Below, in pieces: positions 42,736-53,177 of a stretch of DNA of 64,000 nucleotides. The position numbers and the translations under genes are program-made. Source of the stretch: Typhlomys cinereus (taxonomy: Eukaryota; Chordata; Mammalia; Rodentia; Platacanthomyidae); the NCBI GenBank assembly GCA_023101885.1, contig JALPQD010000089.1, positions 6,854,975-6,918,974 of the forward strand, read 5' to 3'. Positions within the stretch are counted from its first letter, which is position 1; every line of letters begins with the position of its first letter. The notes beneath the pieces are model-generated. The model worked only from the letters and a program-made list of their open reading frames with translations, was not told the origin of the DNA and made no database searches.

Positions 42736-43073
42736 GATTGTTCATATGAACATGTTAAGGCCAGAAGATTAAGGCCAGAAGACAACTTCAGGCATCATTG
42801 CTCAAACAGGGTTCACCTTTCTTTGAGACAGGGTCTCTCAGTAGTCTGGAACTCAGCATGTAAGCTAGACTAACTGGCCTGCGAGCCCCAGGGGCTCACC
42901 TCTCTCTGCTTCCCCAACACTGAGATTACGAGCAGGCACCGCCAAGTCGGCACTGAGATTACGAGCAGGCTCGGCCACATCCAACATTTTCTTAATGCAG
43001 GTTCTGGAGATTGAACTCGGGTCCTCTGCCTGCGAGGCAAGCACTCTACCAACTGAGCCATCTCCCCAGCCCA
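42736..43073 (-). mobile_element. B3-like SINE (antisense) with internal 33-bp duplication
   Basis: Order: 'gagacagggtctctcagtag', 'ctggcctgcgagccccaggg', 'gcaggttctggagattgaac', 'ctgcctgcgaggcaagcac', 'gagccatctccccagccc'. The 20-mer 'cactgagattacgagcaggc' occurs twice at 33-bp spacing (42918 and 42951), a local duplication in the Alu-like part. Confidence 0.8.
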
Positions 43074-43376
43074 TCAACACCAGGAGACGCTGCAGGCTGC
43101 GAGTCACTTCGAGGAGGCAAAACACGTAGCCTGGGGCCGTCCACGCATGGAGTGGGTGTCAGCGCCCAGAAGCCACTGCTGTTCCAGCTGCTGTCGTTGC
43201 TACCACTTTCATCTGCGGGTCTATGGCCGTCTGGTCACCTTGTGTCCTCCCCGACTCCCTCGGTCAAGATGAGCAGTTTCATGGCCAGGGACCAGAGGCT
43301 TCAGAGATCATGGTGGACAAGCACCTTGTCCTCAGTGCCCACCCCTGGACCTATTGAAAGTCCCCAATAACACTTG
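43074..43376. other. Unassigned stretch
   Basis: About 300 bp between two antisense SINEs, with no repeat or exon recognised. Confidence 0.4.
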
Positions 43377-43378
<2 letters not shown>

Positions 43379-43430
<52 letters not shown>

Positions 43431-43636
43431 AAGCATGAACTTGACCGTGTGTGCCTGTGGAAGCCCAAGAGTGACTTCAGGAATCCTCCTGGATTGCTCT
43501 ACCTCCTTATTGCTTTGCTCTGGGGATCCCCAGGCTCCGCCTTCCGGCACCTTACATGAGATCCAGGGATCTGAACTCAGGTCCTTTGCTTGCGAGGCGA
43601 AGGCTTTAGCTCCTGAGTCATATCCCCAGCTCCTCA
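43379..43636 (-). mobile_element. B2-related SINE (antisense) with (TG)n
   Basis: (TG)24 at 43381 to 43428, then 'gtgtgcctgtggaagcccaa', 'tcctggattgctctacctcc', 'ctgaactcaggtcctttgct', 'tgcgaggcgaaggctttagc', ending 'catatccccagctc'. Confidence 0.85.
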
Positions 43637-44424
43637 GCAACACTTCTTCACTCAGAGATTCACCAGGATCCTCAACAGCTAAACTCTGCCACCGCGTAGG
43701 GCTGAGGCTGTCCTGCTGGACGGTGCCGGAGCCACGGTAAAGGCCCCGCCCCCTCGCTCTTCCCCGAGGGCCACACAACACAGTCGGCGCTCTCTCTCCT
43801 GCGACATGCATGCTAGGTTTCTGCCGGGGGAAGTTCATGAGTTTTCACCGGGGGCTGGTCTCGCAGACAACCGCGGCCTAGCATGAACCAAAGTCCCAGA
43901 CTCCCAGGAGGAGAGCGGATGCTGGACCTCCACAGCGTCATTTGCACGAACAGTCAGAGGCTCAGTGGTCTCGGTGACAGCAGACCTGGTGCATGGTGGG
44001 AACTCTGTGCTGGCCTTGAGTTGTCGCCTAGCAACCTGCACACATGAAAAATGGGTCTAATCATTTTGGGCCGGCAGAGAGGTGGTGACGCTCTGGGCTT
44101 GGGCTTGGGGAGCTGGGCGCAGTGATTCCCAGCCTCATGTGGGAATTCCCAAAAGCATCTTGCGAGATTGTCTGAAGAAGGCCACGGCCCACCGTGTCAG
44201 CCATGCAGACCACCTGCTTGCTCCCGTCCAGTGCTGCACTTCCCCTCAGAGAATCCTATCTGTTGCTTGTCTCTGAGCTCCATTTACCACACGCCCCGGC
44301 AGAGGGGAGGGTGGACGTAGTGTCTGTGCAGCCATCTGATTCCCGCAGGATGAATTCGAGCATCGTGGCAGCCCGTCTGCCGGGACTCCCGGCATTTCAG
44401 GTCCCCAGCCAATGCCACTGCAGG
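43637..44424. other. Unassigned GC-rich stretch
   Basis: About 0.8 kb. Open frames on both strands have no domain, and no CpG island of useful length is present. Confidence 0.4.
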
Positions 44425-44520
44425 CAATCGTCCCCCGATAACAGGTGGAGAAAATGAAGCCCAGAAGCATGAATGACCTGCTCGGGTGGTGCGGCGTCCT
44501 GGGGTCTGAGGACCGGTGGC
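44425..44520 (-). mobile_element. MIR SINE fragment (antisense)
   Basis: 'cccccgataacaggtggaga' followed by 'aaatgaagcccagaagcatg' and 'aatgacctgctcgggtg' match the antisense MIR middle. Confidence 0.45.
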
Positions 44521-46039
44521 CAGGTGGAGCAGGGGCAGCATGACAGGTGACAGGTGAATCCCCTCATAACGACCGCCGGGCCCTAGAGATGTGCAGAGAT
44601 GACAGCTGCTGGAGAGTCCGTGTGGCAGGAAGCAAGGAGGACCCCTCCCCCACAGCGGACCCAGCCACCCAGCCTGAACCTTGGACGGAGGATGTCCGAG
44701 TTCCTCTTCCAGTTGCTGAGAGGAGACACTCCGACAAAAGCAGGGACAGCAAGAAGGACGCGATCCTGTCTCTCAGTTCAAGGAAGGACCCACGGTGGCA
44801 CGGCAGAGAAGAGCGGCTGGCTTCTGTCCCGTCCTCAATCAGGAAACAGGAGGGTCGAATGCTTGGGCCTGGCTCACCATCTCCTTTTCAAAATCCCAGC
44901 CGAGGGGAACGGTGCCCATCCACAGTGGATGGGCCCTCCCACTCCATCAACCTGACCCACTCCATCAACCTGACCATGTCCAGGGGCTGAATTAGAACCC
45001 CTGGCCCATGTGTCTAGTGACTCATCTGTCTGATTTCAGGTCTGCCGAGTTGATGACCAATGCCGTCACAGACAGGCATGCTGGGACGAACGCTTGGGCT
45101 GCCGTCAAGCGTACAGTAGACCGAGAGCTCTGGCTGGTGTTTCGGGGTGGTGGGGGCCCTTGGAGGGGAGTCCCCCAGAGGAACCTGACCAGTGAAGTTC
45201 GCAGCACCTTGTGGCAGAGTGGAAGGACTTCCGGGCAAGGGGGGAGGGCAGCTTCTGTTGGGACCGTGTGGTGGTCTGCATGTGAGCTGCCCCCCCCAAG
45301 TCGCATGTGTCTGAAACAGTACGGAGAAGACTGACTTGCTAAGGACCAGCGCTAGTGACACCCCAAGAAACACTCGGAGGACAGGTCACTGCTTCCTTCT
45401 GGCTGGCGGAGCCGACGTGTGTCGAGGGCGGGGCTGAGACGGAGCCCAACCACAGCGCCACTGGCCCCGGCCGCCCCCGACCACCTGCTGGACATGACTT
45501 ACAGCGCCTGCCATCTTCACACCTCTGGCCCAGCCAGGGAAGGTGCGCGGCAGGGAAGGTGAGCAGCCAGGTGGCCTCTGGTGGAAACAGAACAGGTTGC
45601 CAAACCCTGGGTGCAAACAGCGGCCCTGGCACTTGGGCAGAGAGACTGGGCCGTGACTTCCTTCCCGCAGGTTCCACGCATCTGTGAGGATGGAAGCCCC
45701 AGAGAAGGACCGCCCCCCTCCCCCCAGGCTTTGCTTTGAGCACCCCTCGGCCATCTTGCTGGGTGGAGCATCAGGTTATCTTCAGAAAAAGTGTTCGTTC
45801 AGCCTTTGAGATGTAGAGCGCGGCTTTCCGTGTCACGGAGAAGCGGGAGAACTAGAGCTGGCGTGGTCCACGTTTTCCCAAGCGTTTTCTGGGTGTGGTG
45901 GGCTGCGCAGCTTTGGAGGCAGGAGACAAGGGAAGTAACCAAGGTGTGTGTCTCTCAAGACCAGCGACCGGCCCAGGAAGTCCCTGGAGAAAAGATGAAC
46001 GCCGTGTGCGTTGTTCACTGAGGGCACAGCGGACGGTTA
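44521..46039. other. Unassigned 1.5 kb with possible LTR scraps
   Basis: 44905 to 44985 resembles an antisense MaLR middle and holds a 17-bp direct repeat ('cactccatcaacctgac', 44940 and 44957). 45269 to 45345 resembles a sense MT left end ('ggtctgcatgtgagctgc', 'cgcatgtgtctgaaacagt'). Overlapping open frames up to 147 residues carry no domain. Confidence 0.35.
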
Positions 46040-46510
46040 CATCTGCCATCCTCTAAATTAGAGCTATTTGTTCTCATAGAATTAACTGTGTGAATAAATA
46101 AAATTTATCTTCGATATTTGACATGTGATCTTAAAAATTAGAATTCATGAGCTCACATTTTCAATAACTCATATATAAATATAGACAAACGGATGTTTTA
46201 ATGCAAATTTAATATACAGTAGTTAAATTAATGATTTTTCTCCGTTCATTTTTAATTGGGAAAAAAAAACCCTCCCTGCCACATCGTATAAATCAAGCTT
46301 GCCCAGCGCACGTGCGTGATAGAGAAGTCGGTACATTTGCCGGCCATGCGTCAAGATCCGATTTGCTTAAAATAAATGGCTCCTGCTCCCGCGCCTAGCA
46401 CAACACCATGCTAATGCATATTCATAACCGGGCATTTCTTTCTTTTTTTTTTTCTCTCTCATTTGAGTTTCATATTTTCTGGATTGAAAATAATAAACTC
46501 AAGGTCACAT
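46040..46510. other. Strong candidate conserved non-coding element cluster
   Basis: Nearly 500 bp of AT-rich, repeat-free DNA inside a GC-rich region. It has an octamer ATGCAAAT (46201 to 46208), 'agttaaattaatgatttttc', and a second part from 46370 with 'ccatgctaatgcatattcat' and 'gaaaataataaactcaaggt'. No open frame. The density of homeodomain/POU-type motifs and sharp boundary suggest an enhancer. Conservation must be tested. Confidence 0.4.
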
Positions 46511-47345
46511 TTCCCTGGGACCTTGCAAGCTGAAGGGGGGATATGGTCAGATCCCCCTCTCCTCGTCCTATAATAACGCTGAGAAGATTTCTGGTCTCAG
46601 GACGGGACCTGGGTTGTGGGATGGGTGGGGGAGGAGCCCTCCTTGCCTGGGGCAAGATGGTGAAGGACGGACCCGGGACGCGGCTCAGCTAATTGCTCCT
46701 GCACGATGCTCATCTCGACTTCTCTGCGGTGATTGCTTCTTGATTTCATGCTGGGTTGACTCTACTACTGCTGAGGGCCTCTTGGTGGGTTTGTGGACCG
46801 AACCAAAAAGGCTTTTTTATCACTGTTTAATGCCCCGTGGCTGACAGGGAACAGGCGCGAGAGAGAAGTGAAGCTCGCGCGGGCATCAAAGGGGTCATTA
46901 AGCTCTGTGTTGGGGAAGGACTTGTTTCAGTTGCGTGACTGGTGCTGGCCTGGAAGTGATGGGCAGGCAGAAGGCAGTGGCAGGAGGGGGGGCTCTCCTT
47001 GCCTGGCCAGCTGCGGCCGCACACTCCCCCTTATCCTGTCCTCTGCCCACGGCCAGGTCAATGCATGGTGGAGTGGGCCCAGACCCTACCCACCCACTGG
47101 CTGTATGCAACCCCTCCCCCGCCCCCGCCACTTGTTGCTCCTCAGTCACCACGCTGGAGCGCTGCAGATGAGACACCCCACTACTCGAGACCCCTCTCTA
47201 CCCCAACACCGCTTCTGCAAGGGGCGCTTCACACATCTCCCCTGTTGAGTGTCCACGGAGGCCTCTCCCACATGCCTGGCAGAGGCGGGCACGCGTGGGT
47301 TCTCTGGCAAACCTCATCCCTGCCCGTTTCCAGTCTCCAGGGACT
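46511..47345. other. Unassigned GC-rich stretch
   Basis: About 0.8 kb. Open frames up to 179 residues overlap on both strands, with no recognisable domain. Confidence 0.4.
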
Positions 47346-47720
47346 CATGATTGAGAGCTCGCGGAACACAAGCATCCAGCCGCAGGACTCGAGCGCGTCT
47401 AGAAGTGGGCAGCCTTCTTCATGGCACAATGCGCCGGCGCGTGGATATCGCCCACGCGGACGGCGGTCTGCAGCGGAGGCGCCACATGAGGAAGAAATCA
47501 GGCATAAGGAACGGCGGCGTAATTTACGGGTGACCTGAGGCAGCGGTAAATAATGAACATCCCGAAATTATTATTCATTGTTTTATGAGGCGCTGGGCTT
47601 CTTCCCAAAGAGAAGGCTCCAGGGATCGAGATGCATCGCGACAAGATTTCAAGTGGCAGCCACGTCGCTGCCGTGCAAACCCGGAGGACCTGCTCGGAGG
47701 AGCCTATAAATCTGGCCTAT
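47346..47720. other. CpG-dense patch next to AT-rich island
   Basis: 47350 to 47500 keeps an unusual number of CpG sites for this window ('gcgccggcgcgtggatatcg', 'cccacgcggacggcggtctg'). It is followed by 'ggtaaataatgaacatcccg' and 'aaattattattcattgtttt' (47540 to 47585) and 'cgagatgcatcgcgacaag'. CpG density usually means an unmethylated or constrained element. Too short for a classical CpG island. Confidence 0.3.
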
Positions 47721-47924
47721 CAGATAGCACGTGGCATTCAACTCTAGACCGCGTGATCGGCCCGCACAGCCCTGACAGGCCCAGGCGCTCAACAGTTACA
47801 GGAGCACAAGGCCCTGACATTCAAAGCTCGAGAACACCAGCTCCTCTGGTGTCCAGAACCACCAGGAAACCACCCACAGAGAGCTAGCATCTCCCCTGGG
47901 ACGGGTCCATTCATCTCCTGCTGG

Positions 47925-48312
47925 GGTGTGTGTGCGCATACATGTATGTGTGGGTCCACGTGTGCTCGTGTGTATACACGTACCTGTGTGCACGTATGTT
48001 CACATGCATATGTGTGCAAGTACATGTACGTGCATGTATTACACATGTGCATGCGCGTGTACATTGGTGTGTGCATGACTATATGTGAGTTGTACATATG
48101 CATGTGTGTGTGCATATGTATTGCATGTGCAGGGACATGCATGTACTGGTGTATATGTCTATACATATGCATATGTGCACATGTATATGCTTATGAGTAT
48201 GTATTCATGTGCATATACGTATGTGTGCACACATATGAGTGTGTGCACGCATGTATGCATGTGTGTGCTCGTGAATATGTTGAGGGTGTGCATATGCACA
48301 TGTGTGTATCTA
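47925..48312. repeat. TGTGCATATG-type alternating tract, 390 bp
   Basis: Long, imperfect mix of GTGTGC, ATATGC and ACATGT steps, mostly alternating purine and pyrimidine, adjoining an antisense SINE. Open frames here read as Cys/Met/Val/Tyr strings and are artefacts. Confidence 0.9.
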
Positions 48313-48570
48313 GGTCATAGGTCAGCCTCAGGTGTCATGGTATCAATCTTTGGGTGTCCTCCGCCTTGTGTTTTGAGACAGAGCTGACCAGTCGGGCTAG
48401 GCTAGCTGCCAGGGCCCCAGGGATTTATCTGTCTCTTGCCTCATAGTTCTGGATGACAAGCAGGCCACCATGTCCAGATTTCTTCGGGTTCAGAAAAACC
48501 CGGGAATTGAACTCAGGACCTCATGCTTGCACGGCAAGCGCTTGACTGACTGAGCCTCTCCCGTGTGTTC
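48313..48570 (-). mobile_element. B3-like SINE (antisense)
   Basis: 'gtgttttgagacagagctga', 'aggctagctgccagggcccc', 'ttctggatgacaagcaggcc', 'cgggaattgaactcaggacc', 'tcatgcttgcacggcaagcg', 'gactgagcctctcc'. The TG/TA tract to its left is its 3' tail region. Confidence 0.75.
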
Positions 48571-49925
48571 AGTGTGTTTGCTCTTGTTGTTCGCTTCATG
48601 AGGAGTCTGACATGGAGATGGCCAGTCTCCCATCCTCTTCCCACCCAAGACAATGTTCTCAGAAAAAACACGGCCACAAACACCACCCAAGGTCCTTGGC
48701 TGGTGGCATTGGGGAAGGGGCGCTGAAGGGATTCAAGGAGCAAATCTCTATTTACCCGGTGGTGGTCACTGGAGAGCTGGCGCAAGCCGTGTCTACAGAG
48801 AGCAGAAGCAGCCACCAGCGGACAGGCGGAGTTAGGCGCTCAGACGCAGCGTACACCACGCGGAAGCCCGAGCGGGCTCTCCTTGGCCGTGCAGCTCCCC
48901 AGGTTGTCTGGTTCTGACGCAAGCCCTCCCCAGGGGCGTTCTTCCCTCCGGCCACCCACAGGGCACTCAGTGGGAATATCCAGGCCGTTTCCCAAGTCAC
49001 AACCCTCATGAAGTCTGGGAGCGCTGAGCACATGGGGGGAGACAGGGTCACGGCAGGATGCGGTGGGCTCCCGTTTCCCAAGCAGGGGTCCCACAACCCG
49101 GATCATGTCACTGCTGCCCGCAACTGCCTTCGATGCACCTGTGCTCCGGCTGTGTCCCTGCGGCTTATCAGCTCTGACATACTCCCGGCTCGTTTATTTT
49201 TTTTCTTTTTCTCCCCACAATCACTTGTAGAGGGGCATAATTTCCCAGGCAAACCGCGCAGTTGTCAGATCCCCTGATTAAGAGATCCGCATTCATTACC
49301 ATGAAACTACACGGGGTCGGCTCTGTCTGCAAAGGAGCCAGCAAAGGGCGTGCGGGGCTGGGAGGGGGTCGCTCCCGGCTCCTCCAGAGCCAAATGCAAA
49401 TCCATGACGACCGCTGTGCACATCTCTCCGTCGGCCCGGGCTAGTTTGAACACCTGTGTTACGCCAAAGGACACAGGTGAGCCCTACAGACAGACCGCCT
49501 GCATTCAGACCCGAGTCCCTCGTGCGTCAGGTCTGTCCTATAAACAGCACTTTCTCCTTCTTTCCACCCCATCTGTAAGTGGGGTCAAGAGAAGGGCCCA
49601 CCACAGAGCACGGCTGACAGTTGATGTGGGAAAAACCAGCCCATAGTGGGCGGGGCATCCCCAGGGCAGGTGGAAAATGGTACAAACGAAGGGTTTTGCG
49701 CTACAAGTGGCTCTGAAGTTCCCCCAATAACTAGGCGTGGGTGACCCCGTATATATGTCCACATGTATGCAGAGCGTGGCGCCTACCATGCACGTCCCCT
49801 GCTCACTTACAAAAGTCATGGCCCAAGTCAGCCAGGATCTGTGGGCTGGGTCAGGAGCGCGGCTGGCGTAGAACATACACAGCAGAGTGATTAAGGGTCA
49901 CATGCGGGGGGCGGGGGGGGTGCTG
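48571..49925. other. Unassigned 1.35 kb
   Basis: Mixed composition with a T-rich run (49194 to 49212) and an octamer ATGCAAAT at 49394 to 49401. 49590 to 49660 weakly resembles an antisense MaLR middle. Open frames lack domains. Confidence 0.35.
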
Positions 49926-50165
49926 TAGTGTATGTGTCACTGTTCTTGCTGTGACCAAATAAATACCGGACAAGAGGCAGTTTAAAAGAGAAAGGATTCT
50001 GACGTATAGTTTGAGGGGTGTGTGGTTTAATCTCGGTGACTAACAGACCAACCACTGACCACACCCATAGGGGATGATTGATTGGGTCAAGTTATTTGAG
50101 AGGAGAAGCCACACCCTAAAGGCAGGTGGCACTTTCTCCTGGCACCTTAGAGAAAAGAAGCCCAA
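49926..50165 (-). mobile_element. MaLR-type LTR fragment (antisense)
   Basis: 'cttgctgtgaccaaataaat' with 'accggacaagaggcagttta' and 'ccacacccataggggatgat' resemble the antisense MT/ORR1 3' end. The remainder is unclear. Confidence 0.4.
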
Positions 50166-50504
50166 GAAGAAAACGTCGCTTTTGTCCGCTTGCCCTCTGG
50201 TAGCATCGCCAAAGTTCATCTACCCCAGTGGGTGATTACCGGCGCTGCTGTCGGGCTTCTCTGACGTCATTTCCTTGGGCCTTTCATTGTGGGCCCAGGG
50301 CCCCCCTCAATGCGCCCAGGCCTCAGTACCACTTGGAACTGCTGGGGTAGCCAAGCCTCGTGGACCGAACAAATATAGGCCTCCATTGTTGGACTATGTA
50401 GACCTTATCTCCTAAGTCCATCTCATAAGTACTTTACATAGATTCGCTATGTTAGGCCTGTGCCTCTAGACATCGCTGACTTGCGAGGGATTCGGCCGGT
50501 ATTA
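50166..50504. other. Unassigned stretch
   Basis: Contains a palindromic TGACGTCA (50272 to 50279). No repeat or exon recognised. Confidence 0.35.
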
Positions 50505-50600
50505 GGGAAGCCATGGTGGCTGGAATGTGAGCAGCTGGTCACATCGAAGCCAGAAGCAGGAAGGGGGCAGGACACATATGTGGTCACCTAGCTTCTCTCT
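50505..50600 (-). mobile_element. MaLR-type LTR (antisense), left part
   Basis: 'aagccatggtggctggaatg', 'tgagcagctggtcacatcga' and 'agccagaagcaggaaggggg' are antisense MT/ORR1 sequence, resuming at 50908 after a SINE. Confidence 0.6.
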
Positions 50601-50905
50601 ATCTCTCTCTTTTCAAGATATATGTGCATGTGCATGTATGCATGCATGTGTTGTACGTTTCTACCAGAGGGTACTTAAGCGCATGTGCTTGTGGAGGCCC
50701 AAGGATAGCGTTGGGAATCACCCCGGATTGTTCTATCTCCTTATTGCTTTGCTCTGGGGTTTCCCAGATCGCACCTTCCAAGGTTAGAAATACAGGCCGC
50801 CAGGCCATCTCTACTGGGCATTTTTAACAAGGGATCTGGGAACTGAACCCAGGTCCTGTGGCTTGTGAGGCAAATGCTTTAACCCCTGGGCTGTCTCTCC
50901 AGCCT
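50601..50905 (-). mobile_element. B2-related SINE (antisense) nested in LTR
   Basis: 'gtgcttgtggaggcccaagg', 'ttattgctttgctctggggt', 'gaactgaacccaggtcctgt', 'ggcttgtgaggcaaatgctt', 'gggctgtctctccagcc'. The string 'tagcttct' (extending imperfectly to 12 bp) lies at both ends (50589 and 50906), a probable target duplication. Confidence 0.8.
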
Positions 50906-50907
50906 TA

Positions 50908-51075
50908 GCTTCTTTCTTCTTGATCAGTCCAGGATCCCAGCCCTTGGATGGAGCGGCTCACATTCAGAGCAGATTCCCACCCCCATCAGTTACACCTCTC
51001 TGGAAACAACCCCAGAGTCTCTTCCTAGCAGAGTCCACATCCAGCCAAGCTGTCGCAAGGACAAGCCATCACCGT
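50908..51075 (-). mobile_element. MaLR-type LTR (antisense), right part
   Basis: 'tcagtccaggatcccagccc', 'ttggatggagcggctcacat', 'cccatcagttacacctctct', 'ggaaacaaccccagagtctc' continue the LTR interrupted at 50600. Confidence 0.65.
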
Positions 51076-51395
51076 GAGCTCAGAGCCGGACACGCAGAGT
51101 TTGAGGTAGACGAGGGGAGACCCTCCAGCAGGCAGTGAGCAGCTGCTTGCTGTGCTACCCGACGGGTCCTCTTGACTCATGAGGCGAGTCGCCCGCAGAG
51201 CAAAGCCCCCCCCTTGACGTATCCCTTTCATCAACCAGCTGCGGTTGGGGTGGGAACGGCCAACCAGAGGGGACAGCTGACGGATATCAAGGGGGGCATA
51301 CCCGGCACGGAGGCCTCACGTCCCTCCCCTCTGTAAGGAGCCCCCTGTAAGAGCACATTCAAATACATTGTGTGTTTGTGTGTGATCATGTGTGT
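51076..51395. other. Unassigned stretch
   Basis: About 320 bp with no repeat recognised. Confidence 0.35.
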
Positions 51396-51712
51396 AGGGA
51401 GTGCACGGGTACCTGGGCGCATGTGCTGTAGAGGTCAGAGGTCAACCTTGGGAGTCACCCTCGGGAGCTGGCCACCTTATGTTCTGAGACGAGGTCTCTC
51501 ATTGGGACCTGGGGCTCGCCATTCTGGGGCTGGCTACCTGGCGAGCCCCAAGGATCCACCTGTCTCTCCCCCCTCCCCCAGAACTGGGATTACGGGCTTG
51601 TACCAGGGTGCCTATATTTTCATATGGGTGCTGGAGATTGAACTCGGGTCTTCATACCTGGGCAGCAAGCTCATGACTGTTACCAGCTGAGCCGCCCCCC
51701 AGCCTCCCACAT
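51396..51712 (-). mobile_element. B3-like SINE (antisense)
   Basis: 'gtagaggtcagaggtcaacc', 'gagacgaggtctctcattgg', 'gctacctggcgagccccaag', 'gaactgggattacgggcttg', 'gtgctggagattgaactcgg', 'gctgagccgccccccagcc'. A near-complete B3 in reverse. Confidence 0.8.
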
Positions 51713-51996
51713 TCCGGGACTTCTGACTTGCTAAGACCTTCCGGCATTTTCTTTACACGCTCTTTCTGTTCTCCAACTGTATATGTTCAACTCTCCAATT
51801 AAAAACAATTATAAATACATTCTTCACGTAGTGTGCGTGAACACAGCTCCAAAATGGCCACTGTCCAGGAAAGAAAACCACCGACCCCCCAAATAGACTC
51901 CTGCTTGCTTCACCCTCCCAAGGTCTCAAATGCCCCCCCCCACCCCACACAGCACTCCAGACAAAATAGGAAAGCAAGAGGGGAGCAGAAGCTGCA

Positions 51997-52078
51997 GACC
52001 TTTAAGGGACACGCTGCAAGAGGCCTGACTCGGCTCTTTTTTTTTTTTAGTGCAATGATTTTTGGTAGACATGTGCCC
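51997..52078 (+). repeat. 82-bp local duplication, copy 1
   Basis: Closely matches 52345 to 52422: 'agaggcctgactcgg', a T run, 'agtgcaatgatttt' and 'ggtagacatgtgcc'. Copies are 345 bp apart, same orientation; sequence beyond either end does not align. A 216-residue antisense open frame spanning both copies has no recognisable domain. Confidence 0.85.
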
Positions 52079-52344
52079 CTGCCTCCCACCGACCCGAGCT
52101 CAGGAAATGGCCAAATCTGGTCACGAAAAAGGCACGAAGCTGAGTGCCCCCTAAACACCGATGATCCCCGTGAAGACAGTGGTTCGCGGCGGACAATCGG
52201 TTGTCTCCAGCCACGAAGGCTTCTCTGCTCTGTCCTTGACTGAGAACACGTTAGGCCAAGCTCGGAGCCGCACACTCGTGGCCTTTCTCCTGCCCGTCCT
52301 TCCCATGGAGACAGCGCGCACATAAAAGCCAGATGCCTGCATCT

Positions 52345-52422
52345 AACCTTCGAGGGGCACAAAGAGGCCTGACTCGGGCTCCTTTTTTTTTTAAGTGCAA
52401 TGATTTTCGGTAGACATGTGCC
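52345..52422 (+). repeat. 82-bp local duplication, copy 2
   Basis: Second copy of the unit at 51997, with a few substitutions and a shorter T run. No known transposon family recognised. Confidence 0.85.
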
Positions 52423-52771
52423 TTTGGTGGGACGCGGTACAGAGCCCAGGGGGAACCGTGAGCCCAGTTGCGGGCTTCCCTTCCCTTCTGCTTTGTCCCT
52501 AGATAGGCTCTGTATGGCACAAGATGGAAAGATGGGGTACAGAATTACACAGCCCCTCACACGGCTCGGCCCTTCAGCTTCTGAGTGTGACAGTCACCTG
52601 TCCCCAGTGGAGCCCTGCGGCCACCTGCTTACCATCCGCCTGGCCCATGGTCCCTCTCGTTATCCGTCTTGCTTTCCAGACCCTTGTCCTAGTCTCTACA
52701 GCGGCTCCACTGTGGGTTAGACATGCTCCTCCAAGATCTCGATGGTTCTTTGCCTCTACTTGAGAACCAGT
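52423..52771. other. Unassigned stretch
   Basis: About 350 bp; no repeat or exon recognised. Confidence 0.35.
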
Positions 52772-52785
52772 TCTTTTTATTTACT

Positions 52786-53023
52786 TATGAGAGAGAAGAA
52801 AAGAAAGACAGGAAGGAAGGAAGGAAGGAGGAGGGAGGGAGGGAGGGAGGGAGGGAGGGAGGGAGGGAGGGAAGAGGGAGGAAGAGAGGAGAGGAGAAGG
52901 GAGGGAGGGGGGAGGGGAGAGGAGAGGGAGGAGAAGGAGGGAGGAGGGAGGAAGGGGGTGAGGGAGGAGGAATGGGAGGGAGGGAGGGGGGGGGAGGGAG
53001 GGGGGAGGGAGAGGAAGAAGAAA
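52786..53023. repeat. (GGGA)n polypurine tract
   Basis: About 240 bp of GAAG, GGGA and GGAGAG repeats, purest at 52829 to 52870. It occupies the 3'-tail position of the antisense SINE at 53054, so it probably grew from that tail. Five open frames here are composition artefacts. Confidence 0.95.
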
Positions 53024-53053
53024 CAAGCACACACGCATGCCGTGGACACAGTA

Positions 53054-53177
53054 GGGTTCAGAAGATAACTCTGAAGAAGTCCCTCCCTCTACCATGTGGG
53101 CTCCAAGGATCAAACACACACCTCTAGGATTTGGGACACCAGCAGAAGCCTTACCTGAGAGCTATCTGCTGGCGCCA
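53054..53177 (-). mobile_element. B2/B3-type SINE (antisense)
   Basis: 'cagaagataactctgaagaa', 'ccctctaccatgtgggctcc', 'aaggatcaaacacacacctc', 'cttacctgagagctatctgc' read as reverse complement of a B2-type SINE. Confidence 0.6.

Noticed and set aside
47350..47500. CpG island promoter
   Set aside because: The CpG-dense part is only about 150 bp and has no downstream first exon; kept only as a candidate conserved element.
47925..48320. Cys/Val-rich open frame of 130 residues and antisense His/Met frame
   Set aside because: Simple-sequence artefact of the alternating TG/TA tract.
51910..52560. 216-residue antisense open frame with repeated PKIIALKKK
   Set aside because: The repeated peptide comes from the duplicated 82-bp DNA unit with its T run; no domain, no promoter and no splice context.
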